This document shows, piece by piece, positions 36,179 to 43,993 of a stretch of 64,000 nucleotides of DNA; the stretch's first letter is position 1; every line of letters begins with the position of its first letter. The DNA is from an uncultured Paracoccaceae bacterium (lineage in GTDB: Bacteria > Pseudomonadota > Alphaproteobacteria > Rhodobacterales > Rhodobacteraceae): contig CANKYO010000005.1 of the NCBI GenBank assembly GCA_947488175.1, forward strand, positions 343,085 to 407,084, given 5' to 3'. The notes under the pieces were generated by a model that did no database searches, was not told where the DNA came from, and saw only the letters and a list, made by a program, of their open reading frames with translations. The position numbers were made by a program, and so were the translations under genes.

Positions 36179-36340
36179 TTACGCCTGACGGCGTTCCTCT
36201 GCCCGCTCCCTGAGGATCTCATCGATCCGCAGCTTGCGCCGTGTGATCAGCGCCTGACGCTGCGTGCCACGTTCCCAGGGCATTGGGGTGTCATATGCGG
36301 CTACTGCAGCCTCGAGAGATTTTTGCCAACGATCGTTCAT
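36179..36340 (-). CDS. Small conserved basic protein (53 residues)
   Basis: The protein (MNDRWQKSLEAAVAAYDTPM...) has a short helix, a PWERG motif and a basic, Arg-rich C-terminal helix (RRKLRIDEILRERAEERRQA). This form recurs in Rhodobacteraceae as a hypothetical protein. AGAAGGCGG lies upstream of the ATG at 36340; an in-frame ATG at 36367 would add 9 residues. It is alone on the minus strand. Function unknown; nucleic acid or ribosome binding would fit the charge but is only a guess. Confidence 0.6.
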   Translation of the reverse strand: MNDRWQKSLEAAVAAYDTPMPWERGTQRQALITRRKLRIDEILRERAEERRQA

Positions 36341-36541
36341 GGATCCGCCTTCTTCTTTTGTCGTCATCCCCTAACCCTTGTCCCCAGAAGGTGACCAACC
36401 AAACGGGCAACAGTTTGGCAGAGACATGAAAAGTTATGGAACGGGCGGGAATTAGCTGGATATTTGGCTAAGTCATTGAAATATATGGTATCAAAGGTTG
36501 ACTTGGGGTCATTCAGGATGAACAGGAGTTGAACCCGTTAT

Positions 36542-36569
36542 CTAAAAGCCCCATTCGCGCCGCTTTTAG
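36542..36569 (-). terminator. Hairpin at the end of pgeF
   Basis: On the minus strand CTAAAAGC (which contains the pgeF stop codon) pairs perfectly with GCTTTTAG across a 12-nt loop. The A/T pairs flank a short stem, with no long T-run afterwards. Confidence 0.45.
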
Positions 36570-37321
36570 AGCCGGATTGCAGCGATGAGCCGCCCATAAT
36601 CCGCTTCCTTCTTGTGGACCGACCGGCGGTAGCTGAAAAACCGGTCGGGGTCGGCATAGGTGCAGTGCCGCGTCCACGTGGCGGAGCGCACCCCGATCTG
36701 CCGTAATCGGTAGAGCCCAAAGGCGGGCAGATCGAAATGCATCCGGTCCCCTGATCCGCCGGCGAAGAAGCGGCTATAGGTCGGATCGGTCTGCAGGAAC
36801 TGGTCGAGGAATTCCGGCCCGACCTCATAATTGCGTTGGCTGATGGACGGCCCGATGACAGCGGCGATGTTGGCGCGCGCCGCCCCCAGCGTTTCCATCT
36901 GTTTGATCGTGGCTTCCAGCACGCCGTCAAGCGCGCCTTTCCATCCGGCGTGGGCTGCCCCGATCACCCCCGCCTTTTGATCGGCAAACAGGACCGGCTG
37001 GCAGTCCGCTGTCAGCACCGACAGTGCAACCCCTGGTGTTGCCGTGGCCAGCCCGTCAGCCTTGATCGTGGTGCCAAGGGGGCCGGTCACGCTGATCGCA
37101 TCGGCGGAATGGATTTGGTGGACCCCCACCAACCTGTCAGGCTGAACGTTCAGCGCCTTGGCCACACGTTCGCGGTTGATGCTGACGATATCGTGCTGGT
37201 CCGAGCTTCCGTAGCCGCAGTTCAACCCCTTGAACACGCCCGAGGACGCCCCACCGGCCCGCGTGAAAAACCCGTGGGTTGTGCCCTTGAGGGCAGGGTC
37301 GGTGATGATTTCCAGCGTCAT
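36566..37321 (-). CDS. pgeF: Peptidoglycan editing factor PgeF (YfiH/laccase-domain)
   Basis: This 251-residue protein has the multicopper-oxidase-like laccase domain of the YfiH/PgeF family: GFFTRAGGASSGVFKGLNCG at the start, then the metal-binding DCQPVLFADQ, AHAGWKGAL and a late CTYADPDRFFSYRR. PgeF removes mis-incorporated L-Ser from peptidoglycan precursors; related proteins act on purine nucleosides. It is last in the lgt / methyltransferase / pgeF operon and overlaps the methyltransferase by ATGA. Confidence 0.88.
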   Translation of the reverse strand: MTLEIITDPALKGTTHGFFTRAGGASSGVFKGLNCGYGSSDQHDIVSINRERVAKALNVQPDRLVGVHQIHSADAISVTGPLGTTIKADGLATATPGVALSVLTADCQPVLFADQKAGVIGAAHAGWKGALDGVLEATIKQMETLGAARANIAAVIGPSISQRNYEVGPEFLDQFLQTDPTYSRFFAGGSGDRMHFDLPAFGLYRLRQIGVRSATWTRHCTYADPDRFFSYRRSVHKKEADYGRLIAAIRL

Positions 37322-38376
37322 GGTTCCAGTCCGGGTGGCGGAGTCGCCGTTGCGGGATAGAGGCCGATCACTTTGAAAAGGTCACCCATTTCGTCGGGGT
37401 GGGTCAAGCGCCGATGTGCCTTGATATGGGATTGAAGTGTGTCGCCTGTCAGTTTCTGGGCCAGCGCTTGAGCACGGTTTGTGATCCCAAGGCGTTCTAG
37501 GAACACGCCTTGCGTCGTCAGCCGGGTGTGTTTGGCTGGATTCGCGTTGGCGGCAACGGCGGCGAAATCTACATGGGCGGTCAGGTCGGCCGCGCCGGGT
37601 TGGTCCAGCGGGTCGCAGGGGCTGTGATCTGTGACGGCCTGCAGCGTGTCGCCCAGCGATTGCCAGTCGCCATAATCGATGATCAGGGCGACCCCGCCAT
37701 GGCTGTCGATCCGGTTGCCGATTGTCTCGACGATACCGGGCAGGGCGGGGCAGGTCTCGACCACGTCGCCGTCCTGCGTGTCGTCCAGCCGGTGGGCCAG
37801 CAGGGTCAGTGGCGTGGCATCTGACAGCCCGAGATGCAGTTTATCACCTTTGAGCCCGACCATTCGTTCGCGCCAGCCGGACCCGTCCCTGACGAATTGC
37901 CGGATTGGTAGCGCGTCAAAGAATTCATTGGCAATCAGGAACAGCGGGCCATTAGGCAGCGTGTCAGGGCTGTCGTGCCATTGCGCATCTGGCACGGCTT
38001 CGGCCTGCGCGCTGCGCAAAACTGGCGAGCTTTCGACGAAATGTACCTGTGCGGCGTCGTGGAACCCGGGTATGGAGCGGGTCGCCCGCAGCGCGTCGGC
38101 CATCAGTGTGCCGCGCCCGGGGCCGAGTTCGGCCAGTGTGAAGGGGCTGGGTGCCCCCTGATCCAGCCACGCCTGTGCCAGTGACAGCCCGATCAGTTCG
38201 CCGAACATCTGGCTGATTTCCGGGGATGTGATGAAATCGCCCTTGGCCCCCAGTGGGTCGCGGGTGGCGTAATAGCCATGCTCGGGATGCATCAGGCAGT
38301 CGGCCATATAGTCGGCCAGGGTGATCGGCCCGGTCCGCCAGATGCGGGCGATCAGGAGGTCGCCCAAAGGGGTCAT
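37318..38376 (-). CDS. SAM-dependent methyltransferase, MidA/NDUFAF7-like
   Basis: This 352-residue protein belongs to Methyltransf_28. It starts PLGDLLIARIWRTGPITLADYMADC, with DPLGAKGDFITSPEISQMFG and the SAM-binding ELGPGRGTLMADALR. The mitochondrial homologue NDUFAF7 methylates an Arg in the complex I NDUFS2 subunit; bacterial targets are less clear. It lies between lgt and pgeF and overlaps both by ATGA, the usual alphaproteobacterial order. Confidence 0.9.
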   Translation of the reverse strand: MTPLGDLLIARIWRTGPITLADYMADCLMHPEHGYYATRDPLGAKGDFITSPEISQMFGELIGLSLAQAWLDQGAPSPFTLAELGPGRGTLMADALRATRSIPGFHDAAQVHFVESSPVLRSAQAEAVPDAQWHDSPDTLPNGPLFLIANEFFDALPIRQFVRDGSGWRERMVGLKGDKLHLGLSDATPLTLLAHRLDDTQDGDVVETCPALPGIVETIGNRIDSHGGVALIIDYGDWQSLGDTLQAVTDHSPCDPLDQPGAADLTAHVDFAAVAANANPAKHTRLTTQGVFLERLGITNRAQALAQKLTGDTLQSHIKAHRRLTHPDEMGDLFKVIGLYPATATPPPGLEP

Positions 38377-39251
38377 CGGCGGCGGGCGATCAGGATGACG
38401 GTGATCCCGGCAATGATCATCGGCAGGCTGAGCAATTGGCCCATGGTCAGCCCGTAACCGTCGATATGCAGCCGCAGGCCCAGTTCGTTGCCGACACTGA
38501 CGAATTGCGCGTCAGGCTGGCGGACGAATTCCACGATGAACCGGGCGAGCCCGTAGCCCATGAAGAAAACCGCGGTGAGCAGCCAGGGTTTCCTGAGCAC
38601 GCCAAAACGGAAGGCAAGGAAAAGGAGAAGGGTGCCGAGCAGCAGCCCTTCGAGCCCGGCCTCGTAAAGCTGGGACGGGTGGCGCACGCAGGGTTCTGTG
38701 ACGGTGGCACAGGCCTGTGCGCTGGCACCGGGAAAGATAACGCCCCATGGCAGATCAGTTGGGCGCCCCCATAATTCTGCATTGACGAAATTGGCGATCC
38801 GCACCAACAGGATGGCCGGTGTGGCGGAGACGGCGATAATATCGGACAGATCCGGCAGGGAGACATTGTGGCGCCTACTGAAGAGGTAGACCCCAAGCAC
38901 CACGCCGAGGAACCCGCCGTGGAACGACAACCCGCCATCCCAGATGCGGATGATATCAACGGGGTTGGCCAGAAACTCTGCCGGTTTGTAGAAAAAGACA
39001 TAGCCCAGCCGCCCGCCGCCGATGACGCCGATGACGATATAGGTCAGCAGGTCTTCGAGTTTTTCCACCCTCATCGGCGGCCCATTCCGCCACAGATGCG
39101 GCCGCCGCAGCGCGGCCCGGATGATGAACCAGCCGATGGCGATGCCCACGATATAGGCCATCGCGTACCAGCGCAGGGCAAGGTTGAAGCCGAAAACCTC
39201 GATCGCGAAGATTTCGGGTGAGATATCGGGGAAGGGGATAGCAGCCAACAT
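38373..39251 (-). CDS. lgt: Prolipoprotein diacylglyceryl transferase
   Basis: This 292-residue inner membrane enzyme transfers diacylglycerol to the lipobox Cys of prolipoproteins. It has about seven helices, the Lgt signature GRLGYVFFYKP (region of the essential Arg), WDGGLSFHGGFLG and FVNAELWGRPTD, and the essential His/Tyr region HPSQLYEAGLEG. The ATG at 39251 fits the family N-terminus (PFPDISPEIFAI). It leads the lgt-methyltransferase-pgeF operon and is divergent from ubiK with a 99-bp shared upstream gap. Confidence 0.95.
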   Translation of the reverse strand: MLAAIPFPDISPEIFAIEVFGFNLALRWYAMAYIVGIAIGWFIIRAALRRPHLWRNGPPMRVEKLEDLLTYIVIGVIGGGRLGYVFFYKPAEFLANPVDIIRIWDGGLSFHGGFLGVVLGVYLFSRRHNVSLPDLSDIIAVSATPAILLVRIANFVNAELWGRPTDLPWGVIFPGASAQACATVTEPCVRHPSQLYEAGLEGLLLGTLLLFLAFRFGVLRKPWLLTAVFFMGYGLARFIVEFVRQPDAQFVSVGNELGLRLHIDGYGLTMGQLLSLPMIIAGITVILIARRR

Positions 39252-39350
39252 GGGCCATGTGTTTCCCGGAGGTGCGGCGAAGTCAACCAGCCTTGTCGGG
39301 TTGTGCGATGCTTTGCTTGGGCCCATATAGAAGGGAACAGATTGGAGAAT

Positions 39351-39596
39351 ATGATGCAGACCAAGAACAAGATTTTCGATGACCTGAGCCAGTTGATGAC
39401 CAACGCAATGGGCGTGGCACAGGGCGCCAAGGACGAAGCGCAGACTGCCATGTCATCCCTGATGGACCGCTGGCTGGCGGAGCGCGATTTCGTCACGCGT
39501 GAGGAATTCGACGCGGTACGCGCCATGGCCCAGAAAGCCCGTGAAGAGAACGAGGCGTTGAAGGCACGAATCGAGGCGCTGGAAGGCAAGAAGTGA
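39351..39596 (+). CDS. ubiK: Ubiquinone biosynthesis accessory factor UbiK
   Basis: This 81-residue membrane-fusogenic (BMFP) coiled-coil protein begins MMQTKNKIFDDLSQLMTNAM, continues with an amphipathic helix and ends REENEALKARIEALEGKK. UbiK binds UbiJ and supports the last steps of ubiquinone synthesis. Two adjacent ATGs (39351 and 39354) follow TTGGAGA; the first is used here. The stop codon lies within a perfect hairpin (39593-39611). Confidence 0.9.
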   Translation: MMQTKNKIFDDLSQLMTNAMGVAQGAKDEAQTAMSSLMDRWLAERDFVTREEFDAVRAMAQKAREENEALKARIEALEGKK

Positions 39597-39620
39597 TCTG
39601 AGTCAGATCACGCCTTTCTT
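39593..39620 (+). terminator. Hairpin ending ubiK
   Basis: GTGATCTGA and TCAGATCAC form a perfect 9-bp palindrome around a single G, so the real loop must be larger. A weak T-rich tract GCCTTTCTT follows. Confidence 0.45.
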
Positions 39621-39727
39621 GGCTTTCGACGGCAGAGGCTGAGCCGCGCGCGTGGTGATGGCCGTTCGGCGGGGCCAACCTGACAATTCCGAAGGTGTCC
39701 TGCCAATTGGCGCGGGGTCCTATCGCA

Positions 39728-40174
39728 TTAGGCCAATATATCCCCTGTTCCGCCGATCAGGCGGCGCAACATGGCGGCGAACTGGACAATCTCTTCGTCT
39801 TCCCAACGGTCGTTGAACAGATAGCCTGCCCGCTTTGAGAAGGTCGCAAGCGTTTCGGTCAGCTTTTTCCGCCCGGCATCCGTGGCCACCACATAGACGA
39901 GCCGCGCATCCCGCCCATCGACTTCCCGATCAACGAGGCCGAGTTTCTCCATCGGGGCGGCCATGCGCGTGATCGTGGATGCGCTGACATGCATCCGCTT
40001 GGCCAAATCGACACGGGACAGTCGGTTCGCCGCAGACCGCTCAAGATGCAGCATCATCATGAATTCGTTCACGGATATGCCGTGGACAGCCGCAAATTCG
40101 CCAGCGAGCCCGGCCCGAAAATCGTCAGCGGCCTGAAGAAGCCGCAGCGCGTTGGTTGTGTGTTGATCCGTCAT
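39728..40174 (-). CDS. MarR family transcriptional regulator
   Basis: This 148-residue winged-helix protein starts with MTDQHTTNALRLLQAAD, and has ANRLSRVDLAKRMHVSASTITRMAAPMEKLGLVDRE, the typical MarR recognition helix and wing, with R.DARLVYVVATDAGRK after it. It should repress a nearby gene until it binds a phenolic ligand. The divergent gene is an ABA4-like membrane protein. The 87-bp shared gap contains a GCTTGC/GCAAGC palindrome, the likely operator. Confidence 0.88.
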   Translation of the reverse strand: MTDQHTTNALRLLQAADDFRAGLAGEFAAVHGISVNEFMMMLHLERSAANRLSRVDLAKRMHVSASTITRMAAPMEKLGLVDREVDGRDARLVYVVATDAGRKKLTETLATFSKRAGYLFNDRWEDEEIVQFAAMLRRLIGGTGDILA

Positions 40175-40195
40175 GCGGAGTATCTATTGCGAATC

Positions 40196-40211
40196 GCTTG
40201 CGTTTGCAAGC
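40196..40211. promoter_or_regulatory. Candidate MarR operator
   Basis: GCTTGC and GCAAGC form a perfect 6-bp palindrome with spacer GTTT. A second TTTGCA copy follows downstream. It lies between the divergent MarR and ABA4-like genes, 22 bp from the MarR start codon. A TTGACA at 40230-40235 is a possible -35, but it is close to the ATG at 40262. Confidence 0.5.
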
Positions 40212-40261
40212 AGTTTGCACGATATGTGCTTGACACTTTGTCTTGAAAGGTTCCCTTCACC

Positions 40262-40678
40262 ATGAACTTCGAAATTTTTTTCTCAATTGCGGGGATCGTT
40301 GCAATGATGGGGTGGCTGTTATTGCTGGCCTCACCGCTCATTCCCACATGGTCAGACCGGATCGCCGGGACGATCCCGCCGATTGTCCTGTCGCTTGGCT
40401 ATGTTGCGTTGCTGGTTATGCCGTCCGTCGGTGGTGGCGGCTTTGGCACACTGGCAGATGTGATGGAACTGTTCTCTTCCCAGCAGGCGGCCCTTGCGGG
40501 CTGGGTTCATTTTCTTGCTTTTGATCTGTTTATTGGCGCGTGGGTCTGCCGTACCGCACGCGCCGAAGGTGTGAGGTTCTGGTTCGTTGCGCCATGTCTG
40601 CCGCTGATCTTTCTATTCGGGCCTGCTGGGTTCCTCGCCTTCCAGGTAATGCGGGCTGTCCGTATTCGACAGGCGTAG
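40262..40678 (+). CDS. ABA4-like membrane protein (DUF4281)
   Basis: This 138-residue protein has four hydrophobic segments and the ABA4-like features WLLLLASPL, the long GYVALLV region, GWVHFLAFDLFIGAWVCRTA and the end FGPAGFLAFQVMRAV. Plant ABA4 is needed for neoxanthin synthesis; bacterial members are of unknown role. The MarR gene faces it, so it is probably MarR-controlled. Confidence 0.8.
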   Translation: MNFEIFFSIAGIVAMMGWLLLLASPLIPTWSDRIAGTIPPIVLSLGYVALLVMPSVGGGGFGTLADVMELFSSQQAALAGWVHFLAFDLFIGAWVCRTARAEGVRFWFVAPCLPLIFLFGPAGFLAFQVMRAVRIRQA

Positions 40679-40736
40679 TGGGCGGCCCAAAGCCGCATTT
40701 GATCGTGACCCGAATGACCAGAAACGCCTCGAATAC

Positions 40737-41768
40737 CTACCACTCTTCCAGATACGCCACCAGAATATCCAGCGCCGCCTGCAGATCGCGTTTGTCGATC
40801 ATTTCGGTGACGGTGTGGATATAGCGTGTGCCGACGGTGATCCCGACCGCCCGTGCCCCGGCGGCGGCCTGCTGGGCGGCGGCGCCGTCCTGTCCGCCTG
40901 CGGCGAGCATCGTCCGCTGGTAAGGGATTTTCTTTTTCTTCGCGAGGGTTTCGATATCGCTTACCAGCGCCTTGTCGGCGATGAAGGAACTGTCGCGGAC
41001 ATGCAACCCGAAGCCTTTGCCTTGCTGTGTCGTGGCGTCCTTGTCCGGCACACCCGGCGTGTCGCAGGCAAGGGTCACGTCGATCCCCAACCCGATATCG
41101 GGCTTGATGCCATAAGATGCAGTGCGGGCGCCACGCAAACCGACCTCTTCCTGGCAGGTGAAGGCCACGTGGATTTCGGCCCCTTTGCCTTTCTTGCCCA
41201 GCTTGCGCATCGCCTCGATCCCCAGCCAGCAGGCGATGCGATTGTCCAGCGCCTTTGAGACGTATTTGTCACCCATTTCCAAGAAGGGTTCGTCCATCAC
41301 GACGAAATCGCCGACCTTGACCAGATCGCGGGTCTTTTTACCCATGCCCAGATCAACAAAGAAGTCACCGACAGGCGGGATTTTCTTGCGATCTTCGGGG
41401 GTCGATATGTGGACGGGTTTCCCGCCGGGGTTCATTACGCCCTTGAAGTCGCCATCATCCGTGCAGACCAGCACACGGCGCGAAAACAGGTTGCGCGCAT
41501 CAAAGCCGCCGACAGGCTGCAGATAAATGAACCCGTCCTTGCTGATATGGCTGACCAGAAAGCCGATTTCATCCATGTGGCAAAGCAACATGACCTTGGG
41601 GGAGTCCTTGGCATTGGCATTGCGGCGGCAGAGGAGCGAGCCCATGGGATCGGTTGTGACCTCATCAAACATACCCTCGATCTCATCCATGATCAGATCG
41701 CGCACCCGCTGTTCGTGGCCCGGCACGCCCGGGGTTTCGCACAGACGTTTGAGAAGATCGGTGTTCAT
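40737..41768 (-). CDS. M42 family metallopeptidase (aminopeptidase/endoglucanase-like)
   Basis: This 343-residue protein has the M42 zinc ligands CHMDEIGFLV and the catalytic EE in CQEEVGLRGA, with GGQDGAAAQQAAAG near the C-terminus. These are tetrahedral aminopeptidases that remove N-terminal residues from peptides in the cytosol. ATG at 41768 begins MNTDLLKRLCETPGVPGHE, the family N-terminus. It stands alone, divergent from the YbjN gene. Confidence 0.88.
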   Translation of the reverse strand: MNTDLLKRLCETPGVPGHEQRVRDLIMDEIEGMFDEVTTDPMGSLLCRRNANAKDSPKVMLLCHMDEIGFLVSHISKDGFIYLQPVGGFDARNLFSRRVLVCTDDGDFKGVMNPGGKPVHISTPEDRKKIPPVGDFFVDLGMGKKTRDLVKVGDFVVMDEPFLEMGDKYVSKALDNRIACWLGIEAMRKLGKKGKGAEIHVAFTCQEEVGLRGARTASYGIKPDIGLGIDVTLACDTPGVPDKDATTQQGKGFGLHVRDSSFIADKALVSDIETLAKKKKIPYQRTMLAAGGQDGAAAQQAAAGARAVGITVGTRYIHTVTEMIDKRDLQAALDILVAYLEEW

Positions 41769-42003
41769 GGCGCTGGCTCCTGTTTTGTTAACACTTTGTT
41801 CATCAAGTTGGCCCGAACGCAATTCTCGGGCAGAAAAATTCGTGACGGATCACTTATCCCCAAGAAATTGCTTTACAGGAGGGGGTGATTGCCTCCACCA
41901 TATCTCGTAGGGGATAAACGTGAACAACACCGCCCCTAGAGCAGGCACCTAGCGCTTGGGGCGCTGCCATGACCCGAGCGCCAAAGCAGTGAGGCCGCGT
42001 ATT

Positions 42004-42507
42004 ATGGCATTATCTGAACACTACCTTGAGGCAGAGGACCTTCACCCGATTGATCTGGTGGAGCACATCGCAGAACACCACGAATGGGAATTTGACCGTA
42101 TCCATGATGACCAGATCGCCATGGCCGTTGAAGGCCAATGGCGCACCTATTCGATCACATTGGCCTGGTCGGCTTATGATGAGACGCTGCGTCTGATCTG
42201 CACCTACGAGATGGAGCCACCCGCAGAGCGGATGCCGGCCCTTTTCGAGACGCTCAACACCATCAATGACCGCTGCTGGGCCGGATCGTTCACATGGTGG
42301 GGTGAGCAGAAACTGATGGTGTACCGCTATGGTCTGGTGTTGACCGGTGACCAGATGGCCGGACCCGATCAGGTCGATACGATGATCAATGCGGCAGTAT
42401 CGGCGTGCGAGCAGTATTACCCGGCCATTCAACTGGTCACCTGGGCCGACCGCACCCCTGAAGAGGCCGTTCAGGTTGCCATTGGCGGGGCTTACGGGCG
42501 CGCCTGA
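42004..42507 (+). CDS. YbjN domain-containing protein
   Basis: This 167-residue protein starts MALSEHYLEAEDLHPIDLVE and has the YbjN fold (type III secretion chaperone-like): AEHHEWEFDRIHDDQIAMAVEG, ITLAWSAYDETLRLICTYEM, and LNTINDRCWAGSFTWWGEQKLMVYRYGL. YbjN proteins act as chaperone-like or stress-related regulators. The ATG at 42004 follows GTGAGG at 9 nt. A GTAGGATGGGT palindrome and a MITE-like element follow before proC. Confidence 0.82.
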   Translation: MALSEHYLEAEDLHPIDLVEHIAEHHEWEFDRIHDDQIAMAVEGQWRTYSITLAWSAYDETLRLICTYEMEPPAERMPALFETLNTINDRCWAGSFTWWGEQKLMVYRYGLVLTGDQMAGPDQVDTMINAAVSACEQYYPAIQLVTWADRTPEEAVQVAIGGAYGRA

Positions 42508-42515
42508 TTTTTTAT

Positions 42516-42541
42516 GTAGGATGGGTTTAAACCCATCTTAC
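42516..42541. repeat. GTAGGATGGGT-TTAA-ACCCATCTTAC palindrome
   Basis: The two 11-bp arms differ at one position. It sits 9 nt past the YbjN stop and could act as an mRNA end. It shares its half-site with elements at 20927 and 31526. Confidence 0.65.
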
Positions 42542-42549
42542 GTTTGGCG

Positions 42550-42816
42550 AGGGCCTGTTGCCATTCAACATGCGCCACCAGCGCGAGACACATTTTGCCT
42601 CTGACAAGCTGATTTGACCGCAGCGATGTGGTTCATCGGCAGGGCAAATCCGCGATGGCAGAGGCAAAAGGCGCCGCGTCCAGCAAGGATTTCGTCAAAA
42701 TTGCCCATTTCTGCGTCAAAAGAGCTTGAATTAACCCGTTAGTCCTGCGCTCTTTTTCCTAGAACTGAGCAATTTTGCCTGAAACCGGTGGCACATGTTG
42801 AATGGCAACAGGCCCT
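42550..42816. mobile_element. 267-bp MITE-like element with 30-bp terminal inverted repeats
   Basis: The left end (42550-42579, AGGGCCTGTTGCCATTCAAC onward) and the right end (42787-42816) are reverse complements with one mismatch in 30. The interior carries no gene but has several AATTTTGCC / GGCAAAATT-type pairs, so the whole unit could fold. No target-site duplication is visible at the edges. Confidence 0.6.
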
Positions 42817-42846
42817 GACCTCCGGGCAACGGATGGGGGAATTTCC

Positions 42847-43662
42847 ATGATTGATGGTGATCTGAAGCGGCGCGGTCTTGCCTTGCTGGGCTGCGGCAAG
42901 ATGGGATCGGCCATGCTGGCGGGCTGGCTTGACCGTGGCCTGCCGCCCGCGTCTGTCTGGGTGATCGATCCGCATCCGTCAGACTGGGTGAAGGCGCAGG
43001 GGTTGCATCTGAACACGGCCTTGCCTGCCGGCCCGGCGATTGTCCTGATCGCGGTCAAGCCGCAGATGATGGGTGATGCCTTGCCTGCCATGCAGGGCCT
43101 CGGCAATGGCGATACCTTGTTCGTTTCGGTGGCCGCAGGCACCCCGATTGCCAAATTCGCTGAGGTGCTGGGGGCTGACACCCCGATTATCCGCGCAATG
43201 CCCAATACCCCCGCTGCGGTGGGGCAGGGGATCACGGCGTTGATTGGCAATGCGCGGGCGACGGAGACGCATATGGCGCTGGCCGAGGCATTGTTGCAGG
43301 CGGTGGGGCAGACGGTGCGATTGGAGAACGAAGCACAGATGGACGCGGTCACCGGTCTGTCCGGGTCCGGCCCGGCCTATGTATTTCATATGATCGAAGC
43401 GATGGCCGCCGCAGGCGAAGCGCAAGGGCTGGCCCCCGATCTGGCGATGCAACTGGCCAAGGCGACCGTTGCCGGGGCAGGGGCGCTTGCCATGGCGGCG
43501 GATGAGGATCCTGCGCAATTGCGTGTCAATGTGACCTCGCCCAATGGCACCACCCAGGCCGGGCTGGAGGTGCTGATGGATGAGGCCACGGGGCTGAAAC
43601 CATTGATGCACAAAACGGTCGCCGCCGCGACCCGCCGGTCAGAGGAGTTGGCCCGTGGCTGA
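42847..43662 (+). CDS. proC: Pyrroline-5-carboxylate reductase
   Basis: This 271-residue enzyme makes proline from pyrroline-5-carboxylate using NADPH. It begins with a Rossmann loop LLGCGKMGSAMLAGWL, includes RAMPNTPAAVGQGITAL, and ends with the ProC signature region (VTGLSGSGPAYVFHMIEAM, MAADEDPAQLRVNVTSPNGT). ATG at 42847 follows GGGGGA. The MITE-like element ends 30 bp upstream. proC overlaps csaA by 8 bp. Confidence 0.93.
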   Translation: MIDGDLKRRGLALLGCGKMGSAMLAGWLDRGLPPASVWVIDPHPSDWVKAQGLHLNTALPAGPAIVLIAVKPQMMGDALPAMQGLGNGDTLFVSVAAGTPIAKFAEVLGADTPIIRAMPNTPAAVGQGITALIGNARATETHMALAEALLQAVGQTVRLENEAQMDAVTGLSGSGPAYVFHMIEAMAAAGEAQGLAPDLAMQLAKATVAGAGALAMAADEDPAQLRVNVTSPNGTTQAGLEVLMDEATGLKPLMHKTVAAATRRSEELARG

Positions 43663-43993
43663 GATTTCGTTTGATGACTTTTTGAAGGTTGATGTGCGGG
43701 TCGGTACCGTGACCCGGGCAGAACCCTATCCGGAGGCGCGCAAGCCGGCCATTAAGCTGTGGATCGATTTCGGGGGTGAGCTGGGGGAAAAGAAAACCTC
43801 GGCCCAGATCACGGCCCACTATGCGCCTGATACGCTTGTGGGTAAGCAGGTTCTGGCGGTGGTCAATTTTCCGCCCCGCCAGATTGGCAAGTTCATGTCA
43901 GAGGTGCTGGTGCTGGGGATGCCGGATGAAGCGGGTGAGGTTGTACTTGTCGGCCCGGACCAGAATGTGCCGAATGGAGGGCGTTTGCATTGA
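43655..43993 (+). CDS. csaA: tRNA-binding domain protein CsaA
   Basis: This 112-residue OB-fold protein starts MAEISFDDFLKVDVRVGTVT and contains YAPDTLVGKQVLAVVNFPPRQ and MSEVLVLGMPDE, the CsaA/Arc1p-type tRNA-binding domain as a stand-alone protein. CsaA homodimers are described as chaperone-like or secretion-related in Bacillus. It starts with GTG at 43655, overlapping proC, and its TGA overlaps the TTG of the following dehydrogenase. Confidence 0.85.
   Translation: MAEISFDDFLKVDVRVGTVTRAEPYPEARKPAIKLWIDFGGELGEKKTSAQITAHYAPDTLVGKQVLAVVNFPPRQIGKFMSEVLVLGMPDEAGEVVLVGPDQNVPNGGRLH

Noticed and set aside
36522..36538. T-arm-like sequence on the minus strand (ACGGG-TTCAACT-CCTGT)
   Set aside because: No D-arm, anticodon arm or matching acceptor could be found around it, and upstream is the end of pgeF. 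Probably chance, though a tRNA remnant is possible.
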